This document shows, piece by piece, positions 39,865-50,514 of a stretch of DNA of 64,000 bases. How positions within the stretch are numbered: position 1 is the first letter of the stretch; every line of letters begins with the position of its first letter. The notes under the pieces are model-generated. The model saw only the letters and a list, made by a program, of their open reading frames with translations. It did not search any database and was not told the origin of the DNA. This stretch comes from Rhodospirillaceae bacterium (GTDB lineage Bacteria; Pseudomonadota; Alphaproteobacteria; MPNO01; UBA2964): positions 168,787 through 232,786 of the forward strand of contig PAPV01000004.1 in assembly GCA_002709075.1 (NCBI GenBank), in the 5' to 3' direction. Both the position numbers and the translations under genes were made by a program.

Positions 39865-40476
39865 TTACTGTTTACTTAAGGAAAAGCATGACTTGGAAAG
39901 CTGTTTAAACGCATCAGCTCGATGACTAATTGCATGTTTTGCTTCTGGTTCAATTTCAGCAAAAGTTTTGTCCATTCCGTCAGCCATGAAAATTGCATCG
40001 TATCCAAATCCATTTTCGCCTTTAGGGGGCCAACAAATTGTTCCCATAACACGCCCCTCGAATGTTGCAACATATCCGTCCGGCCAGACAAGCGAAAGAG
40101 CGCAGACGAATGCAGCACTTTTATCCGCTTTCCCAACAAGAGAAGCATTTACACGCTGCATAGCTGTTTTAAAATCTCGTCTTGGTCCGGCCCATCGGGC
40201 GGAATAAATACCTGGTGCTCCACCAAGTGCTTTTATAACCAACCCGGAATCGTCTGCAAGCGCCGGCAGGCCGGTTGCAGCGGAAGTTACCTTTGCTTTT
40301 AGTTCAGCATTCTCCCTAAATGTTACCCCGGTTTCATCTGGTTCTTCTAAATAAAAATCTGCCGCTGAGAAAATAGTGATTGGTAGTGTCGATAGAAGAT
40401 CAGTAATTTCTCTTACTTTCCCATTATTGTGACTGGCAATGACTAATTTTTTTTCATAAAATAAACGAGTTACCAT
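39865..40476 (-). CDS. rdgB: XTP/dITP diphosphatase (RdgB/HAM1)
   Basis: LVIASHNNGKVREITDLL; LADDSGLVIKALGGAPGIYSARWAG. Confidence 0.96.
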   Translation of the reverse strand: MVTRLFYEKKLVIASHNNGKVREITDLLSTLPITIFSAADFYLEEPDETGVTFRENAELKAKVTSAATGLPALADDSGLVIKALGGAPGIYSARWAGPRRDFKTAMQRVNASLVGKADKSAAFVCALSLVWPDGYVATFEGRVMGTICWPPKGENGFGYDAIFMADGMDKTFAEIEPEAKHAISHRADAFKQLSKSCFSLSKQ

Positions 40477-40482
40477 TTAAAA

Positions 40483-41208
40483 CTAATCCTCCGCCCTAGC
40501 CACAGATTGCATTAAAGTTAGTTCACTGCAGCCTTTAAAAGCTAGTTCTAGAAGTTCGGAAAAGTGATTTTTACTAAATGGATTCCCTTCAGCGGTTCCC
40601 TGTATCTCGACAATTTTTCCATTGTTCGAAATTACAAAATTACTGTCTGCATCCGCGTTGGAGTCCTCCGCGTAATCAAGGTCTAAAATGCACATATCTT
40701 GGAAAATTCCACAAGAAACTGCAGCGACCGAACCAATTAACGGTGACTGTGTAAGTAATCCATTTTTAAACAGTGTATCAATAGCACCTTTCAGAGCTAC
40801 CCATCCTCCGGTTATTGAGGCTGTTCTTGTGCCGCCATCAGCTTGGAGTACATCGCAGTCAATGCGAATTTGCCGTTCACCCAGAAGTTCCATGTCTACT
40901 ACCGAGCGCAGAGACCGCCCAATTAGACGTTGTATTTCTTGGGTGCGGCCGCTTTGTCTTCCAGTTGCTGCTTCTCTTCGTGTTCTTGTATGCGTTGAGC
41001 GCGGCAGCATTCCATATTCTGCGGTTATCCAACCCTTTCCGCTATTTCGCATCCAGGGCGGAACATTTTCTTCGATGGTGGCGCAGCATAATACGTGAGT
41101 ATTGCCTTGTTTTATTAGACAGCTTCCTTCGGCATAAGGACTGAAGTTAGCTTGAAGAGACACTTCCCGCATTTGATTAGCGGCACGTCCGGACGGGCGG
41201 CCTGTCAT
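40483..41208 (-). CDS. rph: Ribonuclease PH
   Basis: [67 protein letters not shown]. Confidence 0.97.
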   Translation of the reverse strand: MTGRPSGRAANQMREVSLQANFSPYAEGSCLIKQGNTHVLCCATIEENVPPWMRNSGKGWITAEYGMLPRSTHTRTRREAATGRQSGRTQEIQRLIGRSLRSVVDMELLGERQIRIDCDVLQADGGTRTASITGGWVALKGAIDTLFKNGLLTQSPLIGSVAAVSCGIFQDMCILDLDYAEDSNADADSNFVISNNGKIVEIQGTAEGNPFSKNHFSELLELAFKGCSELTLMQSVARAED

Positions 41209-41357
41209 AATACACTCCTATTGTAACGTGATCTTTAGCAAAACTTACGCTACAAGCTACAAGCGGATGATGTTTCAGTCTACCACATAACTAATTAATG
41301 GGTATTTATTGACCTTGCAGAAAAGCGATACTAAATTGTTTTTGTTTAGGAAAGTAA

Positions 41358-42425
41358 ATGAAATCCGCGCGTAATAGTCTTGTAATGGAGTTAAATAACC
41401 GATCGCGTTCGGTATTTACCACTATAGTAAATTCGTACTTGGAAACAGGTGAGCCTATGGGATCACGTTTGCTTGCAAGGCAACTCGAAGAAGGCATATC
41501 CCCGGCTTCAGTCAGAAATGTAATGGCGGATCTTGAAGATATGGGATTGTTATATTCACGCCACACCTCTGGTGGTCGCCTTCCGACAGATCTCGGGCTG
41601 CGTCTTTTTGTCGATGGGTTAATGGAGGTTGGAAGCTTATCAGACGATGAGCGTGCAAGCATAGAGGATAAATGTAGCGCTGCTGGAAAATCTGTAAAAG
41701 AAGCATTGGAAGAAGCAACTAGTGCAATATCTGGTCTAGCCCAATGCACGGGATTGGTGATCGCTCCTAAAAGCGACGTTGCTTTAAAACACATTGAGTT
41801 CGTTGGTTTAGGAGATGGGAGAGCATTAGTTGTAATGGTGGCTGAAGACGGGTTAGTAGAAAACAGATTAATTGATTTGCCAGCAGGAACTCCCCCTTCT
41901 ACATTGGTGCAAGCCGCAAACTATCTAAATGCCCGACTTACCGGTCGAACACTTGATGAAGCGAAAAATTTTATTCAGCGAGAGATCATCGAGCATAGAG
42001 CTGAAATTGATGTTCTCACCAGGAAACTTGTGGAGGCCGGGCTTGCGACGTGGGGTGGCGAAAGTGGAAATGCTGGACAAGGAGGTTCGCTATTTATTAA
42101 GGGTCACGCCCGTCTGTTAGATAATGTCAATGCTGTAACTGAATTAGAACAAGTACGCGCTTTGTTTGATGCGCTAGATAGAGAAGAGCTGCTTGAGCGG
42201 TTACTAGACCTAACTAAAGCTGGTGATGGAGTCCAAATTTTTATTGGCGCTGAAAATGAGTTATTTAATTTGTCGGGTTGCGCGATTGTTACAGCACCAT
42301 TTAATGGGTCCAATGGAGACATAATGGGCGCGATTGGCGTAATAGGTCCGACACGGATAAACTATTCTAGAATCATTCCAATAGTGGATTATACAGCGCA
42401 GGTTATTGGCAGAGTTATTGGGTAG
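41358..42425 (+). CDS. hrcA: Heat-inducible transcription repressor HrcA
   Basis: VNSYLETGEPMGSRLLARQLEEGISPASVRNVMADLEDMGLLYSRHTSGGRLPTDLGLRLFVD. Confidence 0.96.
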   Translation: MKSARNSLVMELNNRSRSVFTTIVNSYLETGEPMGSRLLARQLEEGISPASVRNVMADLEDMGLLYSRHTSGGRLPTDLGLRLFVDGLMEVGSLSDDERASIEDKCSAAGKSVKEALEEATSAISGLAQCTGLVIAPKSDVALKHIEFVGLGDGRALVVMVAEDGLVENRLIDLPAGTPPSTLVQAANYLNARLTGRTLDEAKNFIQREIIEHRAEIDVLTRKLVEAGLATWGGESGNAGQGGSLFIKGHARLLDNVNAVTELEQVRALFDALDREELLERLLDLTKAGDGVQIFIGAENELFNLSGCAIVTAPFNGSNGDIMGAIGVIGPTRINYSRIIPIVDYTAQVIGRVIG

Positions 42426-42431
42426 AGGATT

Positions 42432-43064
42432 ATGGAAGATAAGGAAAAGATTAAAAAAGAAGATGTAGAACTGTCTCAAACTGAGGAAAGTATAGAAGAA
42501 TTTGACGAGCCAAATGATGCAGGGGTTGAATCAAAAAAGAATGACTCTTCGGCTGAAGACATTGAGACAGCGACATTAGAGGAAGAGACGAAGCAATTGA
42601 AAGACCGGCTTTTGCGTGCACTTGCTGAAAATGAAAACCTCGTTAGACGTTCACGAAAGGAACGGGAAGATGCCATGAAATATGCCGCCGCTAATTTTGC
42701 AAGAGATATAATTTCTGTGGCGGACAATTTGACCAGGGCAATAAATTCTGCACCTGAGCCACAAGCTTCGGAAGGCAGTTCAGTTGATGGATTGCTTGAA
42801 GGAGTAAAGCTGACTGAGAGGGAGCTATCTGGAGCATTAGAGCGTCACGGAGTTGTTAAAATTGCTTCAGAGGGTGAAAAATTTAATCACGATCTCCACG
42901 AGGCACTTTTCGAAGTGCCGACGGAGGATGTCGAAGCAGGCACTATTACGCAAGTAATTGAAGACGGTTATATGATACATGATAGGTTGCTGCGTGCTGC
43001 TCGGGTAGGGGTAGCAAAGGAACCAGAAACACCCATTGATAATGAGACCAAAACTACGGAATAG
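42432..43064 (+). CDS. grpE: Nucleotide exchange factor GrpE
   Basis: LKDRLLRALAENENLVRRSRKEREDAMKYAAANFARDIISVADNLTRA. Confidence 0.97.
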   Translation: MEDKEKIKKEDVELSQTEESIEEFDEPNDAGVESKKNDSSAEDIETATLEEETKQLKDRLLRALAENENLVRRSRKEREDAMKYAAANFARDIISVADNLTRAINSAPEPQASEGSSVDGLLEGVKLTERELSGALERHGVVKIASEGEKFNHDLHEALFEVPTEDVEAGTITQVIEDGYMIHDRLLRAARVGVAKEPETPIDNETKTTE

Positions 43065-43176
43065 GGTAAAACGCACCTAACATTAAACTTACGTTAATAG
43101 AGCCATGGAATTAGAAATATACAGTTGAAAATCCTTAATGGTTATACGAAATTTTCAGTTTAAATCACATTGAAAC

Positions 43177-43205
43177 ATTGCGGTTGTGAATTTGCACCCC
43201 ATATA
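43177..43205 (+). promoter_or_regulatory. Possible RpoH-type promoter upstream of dnaK
   Basis: CCCCATATA matches the sigma32 -10 consensus; -35 (ATTGCGG, 13-nt spacer) is weak. Confidence 0.35.
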
Positions 43206-43328
43206 CACTAATTATTAAATTAAATGGTCACATGTTTACCAACATGTAAAATATTGATCTTTATCGCTGACGGGAGACTGTAAAAGCCTACAAATAGATA
43301 GAGAGAAGTAATTTGGAGAGAGGACGTT

Positions 43329-45245
43329 ATGAGTAGGGTTATTGGCATTGATCTTGGCACAACAAATTCGTGCATAGCTATAATGGAGGGCAGTGAACCT
43401 CGCGTCGTAGAGAATTCAGAGGGAGCCCGGACAACCCCATCTATGGTGGCTTTCTCTGAAGATGGGGAAAGATTAGTGGGGCAGTCAGCAAAACGCCAAG
43501 CTGTCACAAATCCGGAAAATACACTTTTCGCGGTCAAACGGCTTATTGGCCGCACATTTGATGACCCAATGACAAAAAAAGATGTTGACTTAGTCCCTTA
43601 CTCTATTGTTAAGGCTGATAACGGCGATGCTTGGATTGGATCAAGGGACAAGAAATACAGTCCTAGTGAAATTTCGGCTTTCATTTTAATGAAGATGAAA
43701 GAAACCGCAGAATCACATTTAGGTGAAGAAGTATCTCAAGCAGTTATTACTGTTCCAGCTTATTTTAACGATTCGCAAAGACAAGCTACTAAGGATGCAG
43801 GAAAAATTGCTGGACTTGAAGTGTTGCGCATTATTAATGAGCCCACTGCCGCTTCCCTAGCTTATGGGCTTGATAAAAAAAATAGTGGAACAATCGCTGT
43901 ATATGACCTTGGTGGGGGTACGTTTGATATATCGGTGCTTGAGATAGGAGATGGTGTTTTTGAGGTAAAGTCGACAAATGGGGACACTTTCTTAGGGGGA
44001 GAGGACTTCGACAGTCGTCTTATAGATTACTTAGCTGACGAATTTAATAAGGATCAGGGTATTGATCTCCGATCAGATAAGCTAGCTCTTCAACGCCTTA
44101 AAGAGGGTGCAGAAAAAGCGAAGATAGAGCTCTCTAGTTCGATGCAGACTGAAGTCAATTTGCCCTTTATTACGGCTGATGCATCTGGTCCAAAGCACTT
44201 AAACATTAAGCTCACTCGCTCAAAACTTGAAGCTCTTGTTGACGAACTTATCTCTCGAACCATCGAACCATGTAAGGCCGCACTAAAAGATGCTGGGCTT
44301 TCTGCAGGGGAAATCGATGAAGTAATCTTGGTCGGAGGAATGACGCGAATGCCTAAAGTTATAGAGGCAGTTCAATCATTTTTTGGCCGAGAGCCGCATA
44401 GAGGGGTAAATCCGGACGAAGTGGTTGCTCTAGGTGCTGCAATCCAGGCTGGAGTACTCACTGGTGATGTGAAAGATGTGTTACTATTGGATGTGACACC
44501 TCTCTCTTTAGGTATCGAGACAATGGGTGGAGTCTTTACCCGTCTAATTGACCGCAACACAACCATACCCACCAAAAAAGCACAAGTTTTTTCAACCGCA
44601 GAAGATAACCAGTCTGCTGTTACCATTCGCGTTTTCCAGGGAGAACGAGAAATGGCTGCAGACAATAAATTGCTTGGTCAATTTGATTTAGTTGGTATTC
44701 CAGGCGCCCCACGCGGGGTTCCACAAATTGAGGTCGCTTTTGATATTGACGCAAATGGAATTGTTAACGTGAGCGCGAAAGACAAGGCAACAGGTAAGGA
44801 GCAACAGATTCGCATCCAAGCTTCCAGTGGTCTGGATGAGACTGAAATAGAAAAAATGGTTCAAGAAGCTGAAAGTCACGCTGAGGAAGATCGTAAGCGC
44901 AAAGAACAGGTTGAAATTCGCAACCAGGCTGATGGACTTATTTATGCAACTGAGAAAAGTCTGAATGACGGAGCAGCAAAAATTGACGACGCAGATAAAA
45001 GCAAAATTGAGGGGGACATAAGTGCTTTGAAAGAGGCTCTGGCTGGCGACTCCTCTGATGAAATCAAAACTAAAATTGAGGCATTGACACAGTCTGCAAT
45101 GAAAATTGGTGAGGCTTTATATTCTCAGCCAGAGGAAAATCCTGATGCAACTCAAGGAACCGATGCTTCGGCTGAACAAGGAGTAGTGGACGCGGACTTT
45201 GAAGAAGTTGAAGAAGAAGAAAAAAAAGAAAAACCGAAGAGCTAA
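43329..45245 (+). CDS. dnaK: Chaperone DnaK (Hsp70)
   Basis: [37 protein letters not shown]. Confidence 0.99.
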   Translation: MSRVIGIDLGTTNSCIAIMEGSEPRVVENSEGARTTPSMVAFSEDGERLVGQSAKRQAVTNPENTLFAVKRLIGRTFDDPMTKKDVDLVPYSIVKADNGDAWIGSRDKKYSPSEISAFILMKMKETAESHLGEEVSQAVITVPAYFNDSQRQATKDAGKIAGLEVLRIINEPTAASLAYGLDKKNSGTIAVYDLGGGTFDISVLEIGDGVFEVKSTNGDTFLGGEDFDSRLIDYLADEFNKDQGIDLRSDKLALQRLKEGAEKAKIELSSSMQTEVNLPFITADASGPKHLNIKLTRSKLEALVDELISRTIEPCKAALKDAGLSAGEIDEVILVGGMTRMPKVIEAVQSFFGREPHRGVNPDEVVALGAAIQAGVLTGDVKDVLLLDVTPLSLGIETMGGVFTRLIDRNTTIPTKKAQVFSTAEDNQSAVTIRVFQGEREMAADNKLLGQFDLVGIPGAPRGVPQIEVAFDIDANGIVNVSAKDKATGKEQQIRIQASSGLDETEIEKMVQEAESHAEEDRKRKEQVEIRNQADGLIYATEKSLNDGAAKIDDADKSKIEGDISALKEALAGDSSDEIKTKIEALTQSAMKIGEALYSQPEENPDATQGTDASAEQGVVDADFEEVEEEEKKEKPKS

Positions 45246-45293
45246 TTTAAAGGGCAATTCTTCTGATTGCAGTGCAGATGCGGGACCGACGAG

Positions 45294-46433
45294 ATGGCAA
45301 AAAAAGATTTTTATGAAGTCCTCGGAGTGCAGAAGAATGCCGATGGTGGCGGAATTAAACGGGCGTATCGGAAACTTGCTATGAAGTATCACCCTGATAG
45401 AAATTCAGGGGATAGCTCCGCAGAACAAAAATTCAAAGAAATTAATGAAGCATATGATGTTTTAAAAGACGAACAAAAACGTTCTGCTTACGATCAATTC
45501 GGCCACGCGGCTTTCGATGGAACGGCGGGTCAAAGTGCTGGTGGATTTGATGGCGGTGGATTCGCAGATATTTTTGAGGAGATGTTTGGTGATTTCGGGG
45601 GTCGTCGCGGAAGAAAAGGTCCAGCACCCGGAAACGATCTTCGGTACAATCTTGAAATTACTTTAGAAGATGCATTTAGAGGGAAAGAAACCCGGGTTCG
45701 GGTCCCTACAGCAGTGAAGTGCGAAACTTGTGATGGAATAGGTGCGGCATCAGGTTCAAAACCAACTAATTGTGCGACCTGTAACGGGCAAGGCAAAGTT
45801 CGTGCGAGCCAAGGTTTTTTTACAGTCGAACGAACTTGTCCAGCCTGTCAGGGGCAGGGGCAAACGATCACAGATCCCTGCAAAAAATGCAAAGGCACCG
45901 GAGCTGTCCGCAAAGAAAAAACGTTATCAGTTAATATTCCGTCAGGTGTTGAGGATGGAATGCGCATTAGGTTGACAGGCGAAGGAGAGGCGGGCATGCG
46001 TGGCGCTCCTCCAGGTGATCTTTATATCCACGTTGATATTGCGCGGCACGCGCTTTTTCAACGCGAAGGTGGAAATACCTATTGCACTGTACCAATACCA
46101 ATGACAACGGCTGCTTTGGGCGGGAACGTAGAAGTTCCGTCTATTGACGGGGGTAGAGCAAAGGTTTCAATCCCGATCGGCACGCAATCTGGTCATAGAC
46201 TTAGGCTGCGGGGCAAAGGAATGTCAGTTCTTAATGATAAAAGGCGCGGGGACATGTATATTGAGTTACAGGTTGAAACACCTGTTAATTTAAATCGAAA
46301 TCAAAAAGAAAAACTAAAAGCGTTTGAGGAGTCCGTTTCGGGGAGGGCAACCGGAAGCGATAAGCCTACTAGCCCCCAATCGGAAGGTTTTTTCGCTCGT
46401 GCACGCGAACTTTGGGAAGATTTAACAGATTAA
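45294..46433 (+). CDS. dnaJ: Chaperone DnaJ
   Basis: KKDFYEVLGVQKNADGGGIKRAYRKLAMKYHPDRN; CxxCxGxG zinc-finger repeats. Likely ATG at 45294 rather than ORF start 45267. Confidence 0.98.
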   Translation: MAKKDFYEVLGVQKNADGGGIKRAYRKLAMKYHPDRNSGDSSAEQKFKEINEAYDVLKDEQKRSAYDQFGHAAFDGTAGQSAGGFDGGGFADIFEEMFGDFGGRRGRKGPAPGNDLRYNLEITLEDAFRGKETRVRVPTAVKCETCDGIGAASGSKPTNCATCNGQGKVRASQGFFTVERTCPACQGQGQTITDPCKKCKGTGAVRKEKTLSVNIPSGVEDGMRIRLTGEGEAGMRGAPPGDLYIHVDIARHALFQREGGNTYCTVPIPMTTAALGGNVEVPSIDGGRAKVSIPIGTQSGHRLRLRGKGMSVLNDKRRGDMYIELQVETPVNLNRNQKEKLKAFEESVSGRATGSDKPTSPQSEGFFARARELWEDLTD

Positions 46434-46522
46434 GTTAAACTTTTGCCTTCATAAGTAGGTTGGTTTCCAACCCCATAATTAAAGGTATCACCGTCAAATA
46501 CATGTCGATAGGGAGATAAGCT

Positions 46523-47338
46523 GTGGCAGATATGAAGATAGGTATAATCGGCGCTGGTGGCAGAATGGGAGCAGCTGTTATCCGGCAAGTACTTCTCAGT
46601 GACGGTTGTTCCGTTCATGCAGCTTGTGATCAGCGAGGGTCGTCTGTAATTGGACAGGATGTTGGAAATATTATTGGTGTTGAAGCGTTAGGAATTAAAA
46701 TATCTGACAATCCAATCGAAATATTTGAGTCAGCAGATGCAGTCATAGAATTTTCAAGCCCAGATGCGACTGTCACGAACGCAAAATTGGCCACTACTTT
46801 TGGATGTATTCATGTGATTGGTACGACGGGATTAACTGTTGATCAAGAAATCGCATTAAAAAACGCTAGCAAGTTTATCACTATCGTTTATGCCCCTAAT
46901 ATGAGCCAGGCGGTAAATATATTATTCTATCTCACGAAACAAGTCGCTGCCAAGTTAGATGAAGAATTTGATATAGAGATTATTGAAATGCATCACAGAA
47001 ACAAAGTTGATGCGCCCAGTGGAACAGCCTTAGGGCTCGGTAAAGCGGCAGCTTCCGGAAGAAATATAGATTTTAAAAGTAGGGCTGTCTTGTCCCGTGA
47101 GGGCCAGACGGGAGAAAGAAAGAAGGGTGATATCGGTTTTTCTACTCTCAGGGGTGGTGATGTCACCGGAGATCATAAAGTAATTTTTGCAGCGGATGGC
47201 GAACGGCTTGAGCTTGGACATAAAGCTTCAAGCAGGAAAATATTCGCGCGTGGCGCTGTTCGAAGTGCTCTCTGGGCCCAAGATAAGAAACCTGGATTAT
47301 ATACAATGTCAGATGTGCTCGGGCTACCTATACCCTAA
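46523..47338 (+). CDS. dapB: 4-hydroxy-tetrahydrodipicolinate reductase
   Basis: KIGIIGAGGRMGAAVIRQV; IEMHHRNKVDAPSGTALGLG. GTG start. Confidence 0.97.
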   Translation: MADMKIGIIGAGGRMGAAVIRQVLLSDGCSVHAACDQRGSSVIGQDVGNIIGVEALGIKISDNPIEIFESADAVIEFSSPDATVTNAKLATTFGCIHVIGTTGLTVDQEIALKNASKFITIVYAPNMSQAVNILFYLTKQVAAKLDEEFDIEIIEMHHRNKVDAPSGTALGLGKAAASGRNIDFKSRAVLSREGQTGERKKGDIGFSTLRGGDVTGDHKVIFAADGERLELGHKASSRKIFARGAVRSALWAQDKKPGLYTMSDVLGLPIP

Positions 47339-47485
47339 TATCAATATTTTTTTCCGTTTGAATTGTTGTTTCACGGTGCGCATAACAGGATAGATATGAA
47401 TCTAAATTCATTAGCGAGTAATCAAGGTATTTTCCTAATGATTTACTTACTTACCTCTATTTCTTTATATTCAAGTCGAGATTAT

Positions 47486-47992
47486 CTAGCTCTCGTTAAG
47501 TCTGACTCGACGCAATTCCGTTTGCAATGTGTTTGCTAGTTGCAATTTTTCTTCAGGTCCTAGGAATTTGCCAATTTCGATTGATTTCCCGTGCGATTTT
47601 AACGTAAGAGTCCTTTGCCTACCGGGTTTTTCACAAAGTTCCACACGAATCCAATAGGTCTGGAACTCATATTTTTGTATCTTTTTATCTCTATATATTT
47701 TCTCTACACCTAAAGTGCTTTTTGTGAGCCAGAGCTTCTCAGTTTTTGTGGCATCTCGATAATTACGCTTAAAAGCTAAATATATAAGTAAAACATCAAG
47801 GCCCAAGAAACCAAAGACAGGCCAAGCCCCAACAATAATAAACATTATGCCCGCTATGAAACTTACAAGTCCAAATATCGAGATTAAAAGCAAAAATGCA
47901 ACCGGAGAAAGGCTTGTATTGGGCTTTAAAATAACATCAAACTCAATCAGTTCGTATTCTTTTCTCTGAGGTTGGTTTATAATGGGTGTCAT
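47486..47992 (-). CDS. DUF2244 domain membrane protein
   Basis: FDVILKPNTSLSPVAFLLLISIFGLVSFIAGIMFIIVGAWPVFGFLGLDVLLIYLAFKRNYR typical of DUF2244. Confidence 0.9.
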   Translation of the reverse strand: MTPIINQPQRKEYELIEFDVILKPNTSLSPVAFLLLISIFGLVSFIAGIMFIIVGAWPVFGFLGLDVLLIYLAFKRNYRDATKTEKLWLTKSTLGVEKIYRDKKIQKYEFQTYWIRVELCEKPGRQRTLTLKSHGKSIEIGKFLGPEEKLQLANTLQTELRRVRLNES

Positions 47993-48074
47993 CCGATTGT
48001 GAATAATTGTTTACTTATTTATGCAAGAAGGAAATTTGTTTAACTTAAATGGAAAGCAAATGTGTTAAAACTAT

Positions 48075-48719
48075 ATGGCTATGAGTCTTAAAAGTGTAGA
48101 GTTATTTTACAAAAGGTTGGCGGAAAACAATCCACAACCAAAAGGCGAACTAAATTACACTAATCATTACACAATGCTTGTGGCGGTGGTTCTATCGGCA
48201 CAGTCGACAGACTCCGGGGTAAATAAAGCCACCTCGGAACTTTTTACTCTAGTTGACACGCCGGAAAAAATGTTATCGGTTGGTGAGGTAGATTTAATTA
48301 AATATATCAAAACGGTAGGTTTATATCGAAATAAAGCAAAAAATATCATTGCTTTAAGTAGGAAGTTAATTGATGAACATAATGGGTTAGTGCCAGACAA
48401 TTTAGAATCATTAGTTCAATTGCCCGGTGTGGGGCGGAAGACGGCAAACGTGGTTTTGAATATGGCGTTTGGTTATCCAACTATGGCTGTCGATACCCAT
48501 ATTTTTAGAATTTCCAACCGCACAGGGTTGGCTCCCGGCAAAAATGTCAATGTTGTAGAAAAATCGCTTCTGCGTCGCACCCCGGATAAATACATGTTGA
48601 ACGCACATCAATGGTTAATATTATTCGGACGTTATGTTTGCAAGGCCCGAAAACCTGAATGTTTGGTTTGTGTAAATTCAGATATTTGCCAGTACAAAGA
48701 AAAAGTAGTTGTCGCTTGA
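48075..48719 (+). CDS. nth: Endonuclease III
   Basis: LLVAVVLSAQSTDSGVNKAT; LPGVGRKTANVVLNMAFG; Fe-S cysteines CKARKPECLVCVNSDIC. (start may be the second Met). Confidence 0.97.
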   Translation: MAMSLKSVELFYKRLAENNPQPKGELNYTNHYTMLVAVVLSAQSTDSGVNKATSELFTLVDTPEKMLSVGEVDLIKYIKTVGLYRNKAKNIIALSRKLIDEHNGLVPDNLESLVQLPGVGRKTANVVLNMAFGYPTMAVDTHIFRISNRTGLAPGKNVNVVEKSLLRRTPDKYMLNAHQWLILFGRYVCKARKPECLVCVNSDICQYKEKVVVA

Positions 48720-48720
48720 A

Positions 48721-49218
48721 CTAACTTTGCGACTCACTCCTCTCTTCTTTTGTCCAAAATAATTGTGAAACACATGCTTGGATTGATAATTTTCCTCCTT
48801 TCTTGTTTCTTGCCTCTAAGTGAGTTACTAAAAATTTACTTCTATTTTCAATAGGATAAAAAATAATATCCAACACGCAATTTTGAATGCGATATTGCCA
48901 TAAAGCAACTCCTAAATCATTCCGTTTAAAACTTGGATTACCGAATATACTAAGGATTTGAGACTTATCTTTACCTATCAAAATGGTTGCTTTGGGATAA
49001 AGTTTTTTACCAGAAAATTTTTCATATGTTTCTTCAATTTTAAACTTGGGTTTTGAATTGGCATGTGCCTTAGTGTTTTGTGGAGTATCAATTGGATGAT
49101 TTAGTTCTGCGGGCACGCATCCAATTAAAAAAATTAATAGCGCAATCGGGAAACAAATTTTTTTGATTAAACTTCTCCTGATCCAGCAATGAGATCGCCT
49201 TTTATTACACCACCACAT
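48721..49218 (-). CDS. Conserved hypothetical lipoprotein
   Basis: KKICFPIALLIFLIGC lipobox; ILIGKDKSQILSIFGNPSFKRNDLGVALWQYRIQNCVLDIIFY conserved-hypothetical pattern. Start uncertain. Confidence 0.7.
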   Translation of the reverse strand: MWWCNKRRSHCWIRRSLIKKICFPIALLIFLIGCVPAELNHPIDTPQNTKAHANSKPKFKIEETYEKFSGKKLYPKATILIGKDKSQILSIFGNPSFKRNDLGVALWQYRIQNCVLDIIFYPIENRSKFLVTHLEARNKKGGKLSIQACVSQLFWTKEERSESQS

Positions 49219-49682
49219 TCAACCTCTAGCCTTCCGTAGGTGATCGTTCCGGTTATTCGACCGGTTGATCGTAAAATTAGCAGGTCAGTGGATGTAATAA
49301 TTCCAGAGAATTCCCCGGCAATATCAGCAACTTCTACTTTAGCCTCACCCCTAAACAATCCGCCCTCAGAAACTACAAGTTCGCGGCAATCCATAATATT
49401 TGCTTCTACTGTCCCCTCAACCACCAATTTTTCGCAAGACTTGATTTCTCCGCTAAGGCAAATATCTTCTCCGATAAGAAGTTTTTTGCCTTTTTCATTA
49501 TCAACATTGAGAAATTTGGGGCTAGAGCTTACATCATAACCAGACCCACCAGAAGGTATTTTTGGAGGTTGGCGGTTAGGCATAGCAGGTGGAATATCTT
49601 TTGGAGTGCCGGATTGTAATGAAAGGGTTGTTCCTTTCTTGTTTGGGTTATCTTCGTTGTCTGCTTGTCTACTAAATTTCAT
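49167..49682 (-). CDS. Bactofilin family polymer-forming cytoskeletal protein
   Basis: LLIGEDICLSGEIKSCEKLVVEGTVEANIMDCRELVVSEGGLFRGEAKVEVADIAGEFSGIITSTDLLILRSTGRITGTITYGRLEVECGGVIKGDL. Confidence 0.94.
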   Translation of the reverse strand: MKFSRQADNEDNPNKKGTTLSLQSGTPKDIPPAMPNRQPPKIPSGGSGYDVSSSPKFLNVDNEKGKKLLIGEDICLSGEIKSCEKLVVEGTVEANIMDCRELVVSEGGLFRGEAKVEVADIAGEFSGIITSTDLLILRSTGRITGTITYGRLEVECGGVIKGDLIAGSGEV

Positions 49683-49687
49683 TTTTT

Positions 49688-50389
49688 TTAATCCTTGTTA
49701 GAGCTAATCTGCAGATTCCTAGTACTTCGAATGCTCTCAAAAATATGTAACATGTACGCAGCTGCAATTACAGGCATGCACCAGTTAATAAATGGGATAC
49801 TTAAAAGGCCAGCTATAATACTTCCAGCTATAAATAATTTACCACGATTTCTTTTCCAAAGCATGCGTGTTTCTTTGGGTGTCAGCCGGCGAAGTGATAC
49901 CAGTTCAAAATATTCACGTCCCATTAGGTATCCATTTACAATTATGAAAACTAAAATGTTTAACGGTGGTAAAAAAGACAATACTAAATAAATGGGGAGT
50001 GCTATAAGATTTAACAGGATCGCACACAACGTGAGCCGAGATCCCGTAGCTGCTAACTCTAATAGGGTTTGATGACGGGGTGCCGGTAGTTCTTCATAAT
50101 GTTTATCCTCTACCGATATAGCAATTTCTTCCAATAGAAAGGTAATTACTGTCAACACAATGCTTGGAAATAATATTATTGATATAATTAACACAACAAA
50201 CCAACCTAATGTGTCCAAAGCAGCCTCTATCAATTCTATTCCAGAAAAATTTATAGAGGACAAAAGATGCCAAACAATGGCCATTAGTAAAATAAAAACA
50301 AGTATACTCCAAGCAAGCCCTTTAATTATGACTTTTCTAAAAGTAGGGTCATTTATTTGCCCTAACGTTTTTGTTAATTGAGACAGCAT
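49688..50389 (-). CDS. EI24/CysZ-like membrane protein
   Basis: Multi-TM; ILVFIIVNGYLMGREYFELVSLRRLTPKETRMLWKRNRGKLFIAGSIIAGLLSIPFINWCMPVIAAAYMLHIFE, EI24 domain pattern. Confidence 0.9.
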   Translation of the reverse strand: MLSQLTKTLGQINDPTFRKVIIKGLAWSILVFILLMAIVWHLLSSINFSGIELIEAALDTLGWFVVLIISIILFPSIVLTVITFLLEEIAISVEDKHYEELPAPRHQTLLELAATGSRLTLCAILLNLIALPIYLVLSFLPPLNILVFIIVNGYLMGREYFELVSLRRLTPKETRMLWKRNRGKLFIAGSIIAGLLSIPFINWCMPVIAAAYMLHIFESIRSTRNLQISSNKD

Positions 50390-50514
50390 TCTTTCGAGTT
50401 CCTCAGATTCTTTTTTAAAGCGGCTTTTGATCTTTGCCTCTAATAAACAGAGGTAGTATTATAATTGTTTTTAAAGCAAAAAGTTATTTTAAAACATATG
50501 TTGAAGGAGTTTAT

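Noticed and set aside
43123-43205. TTGAAA...CCCCATATA as a strong sigma32 promoter of dnaK
   Set aside because: The TTGAAA at 43170-43175 is 21 nt from CCCC, too long for sigma32; only the weaker 13-nt-spaced -35 was retained at low confidence.
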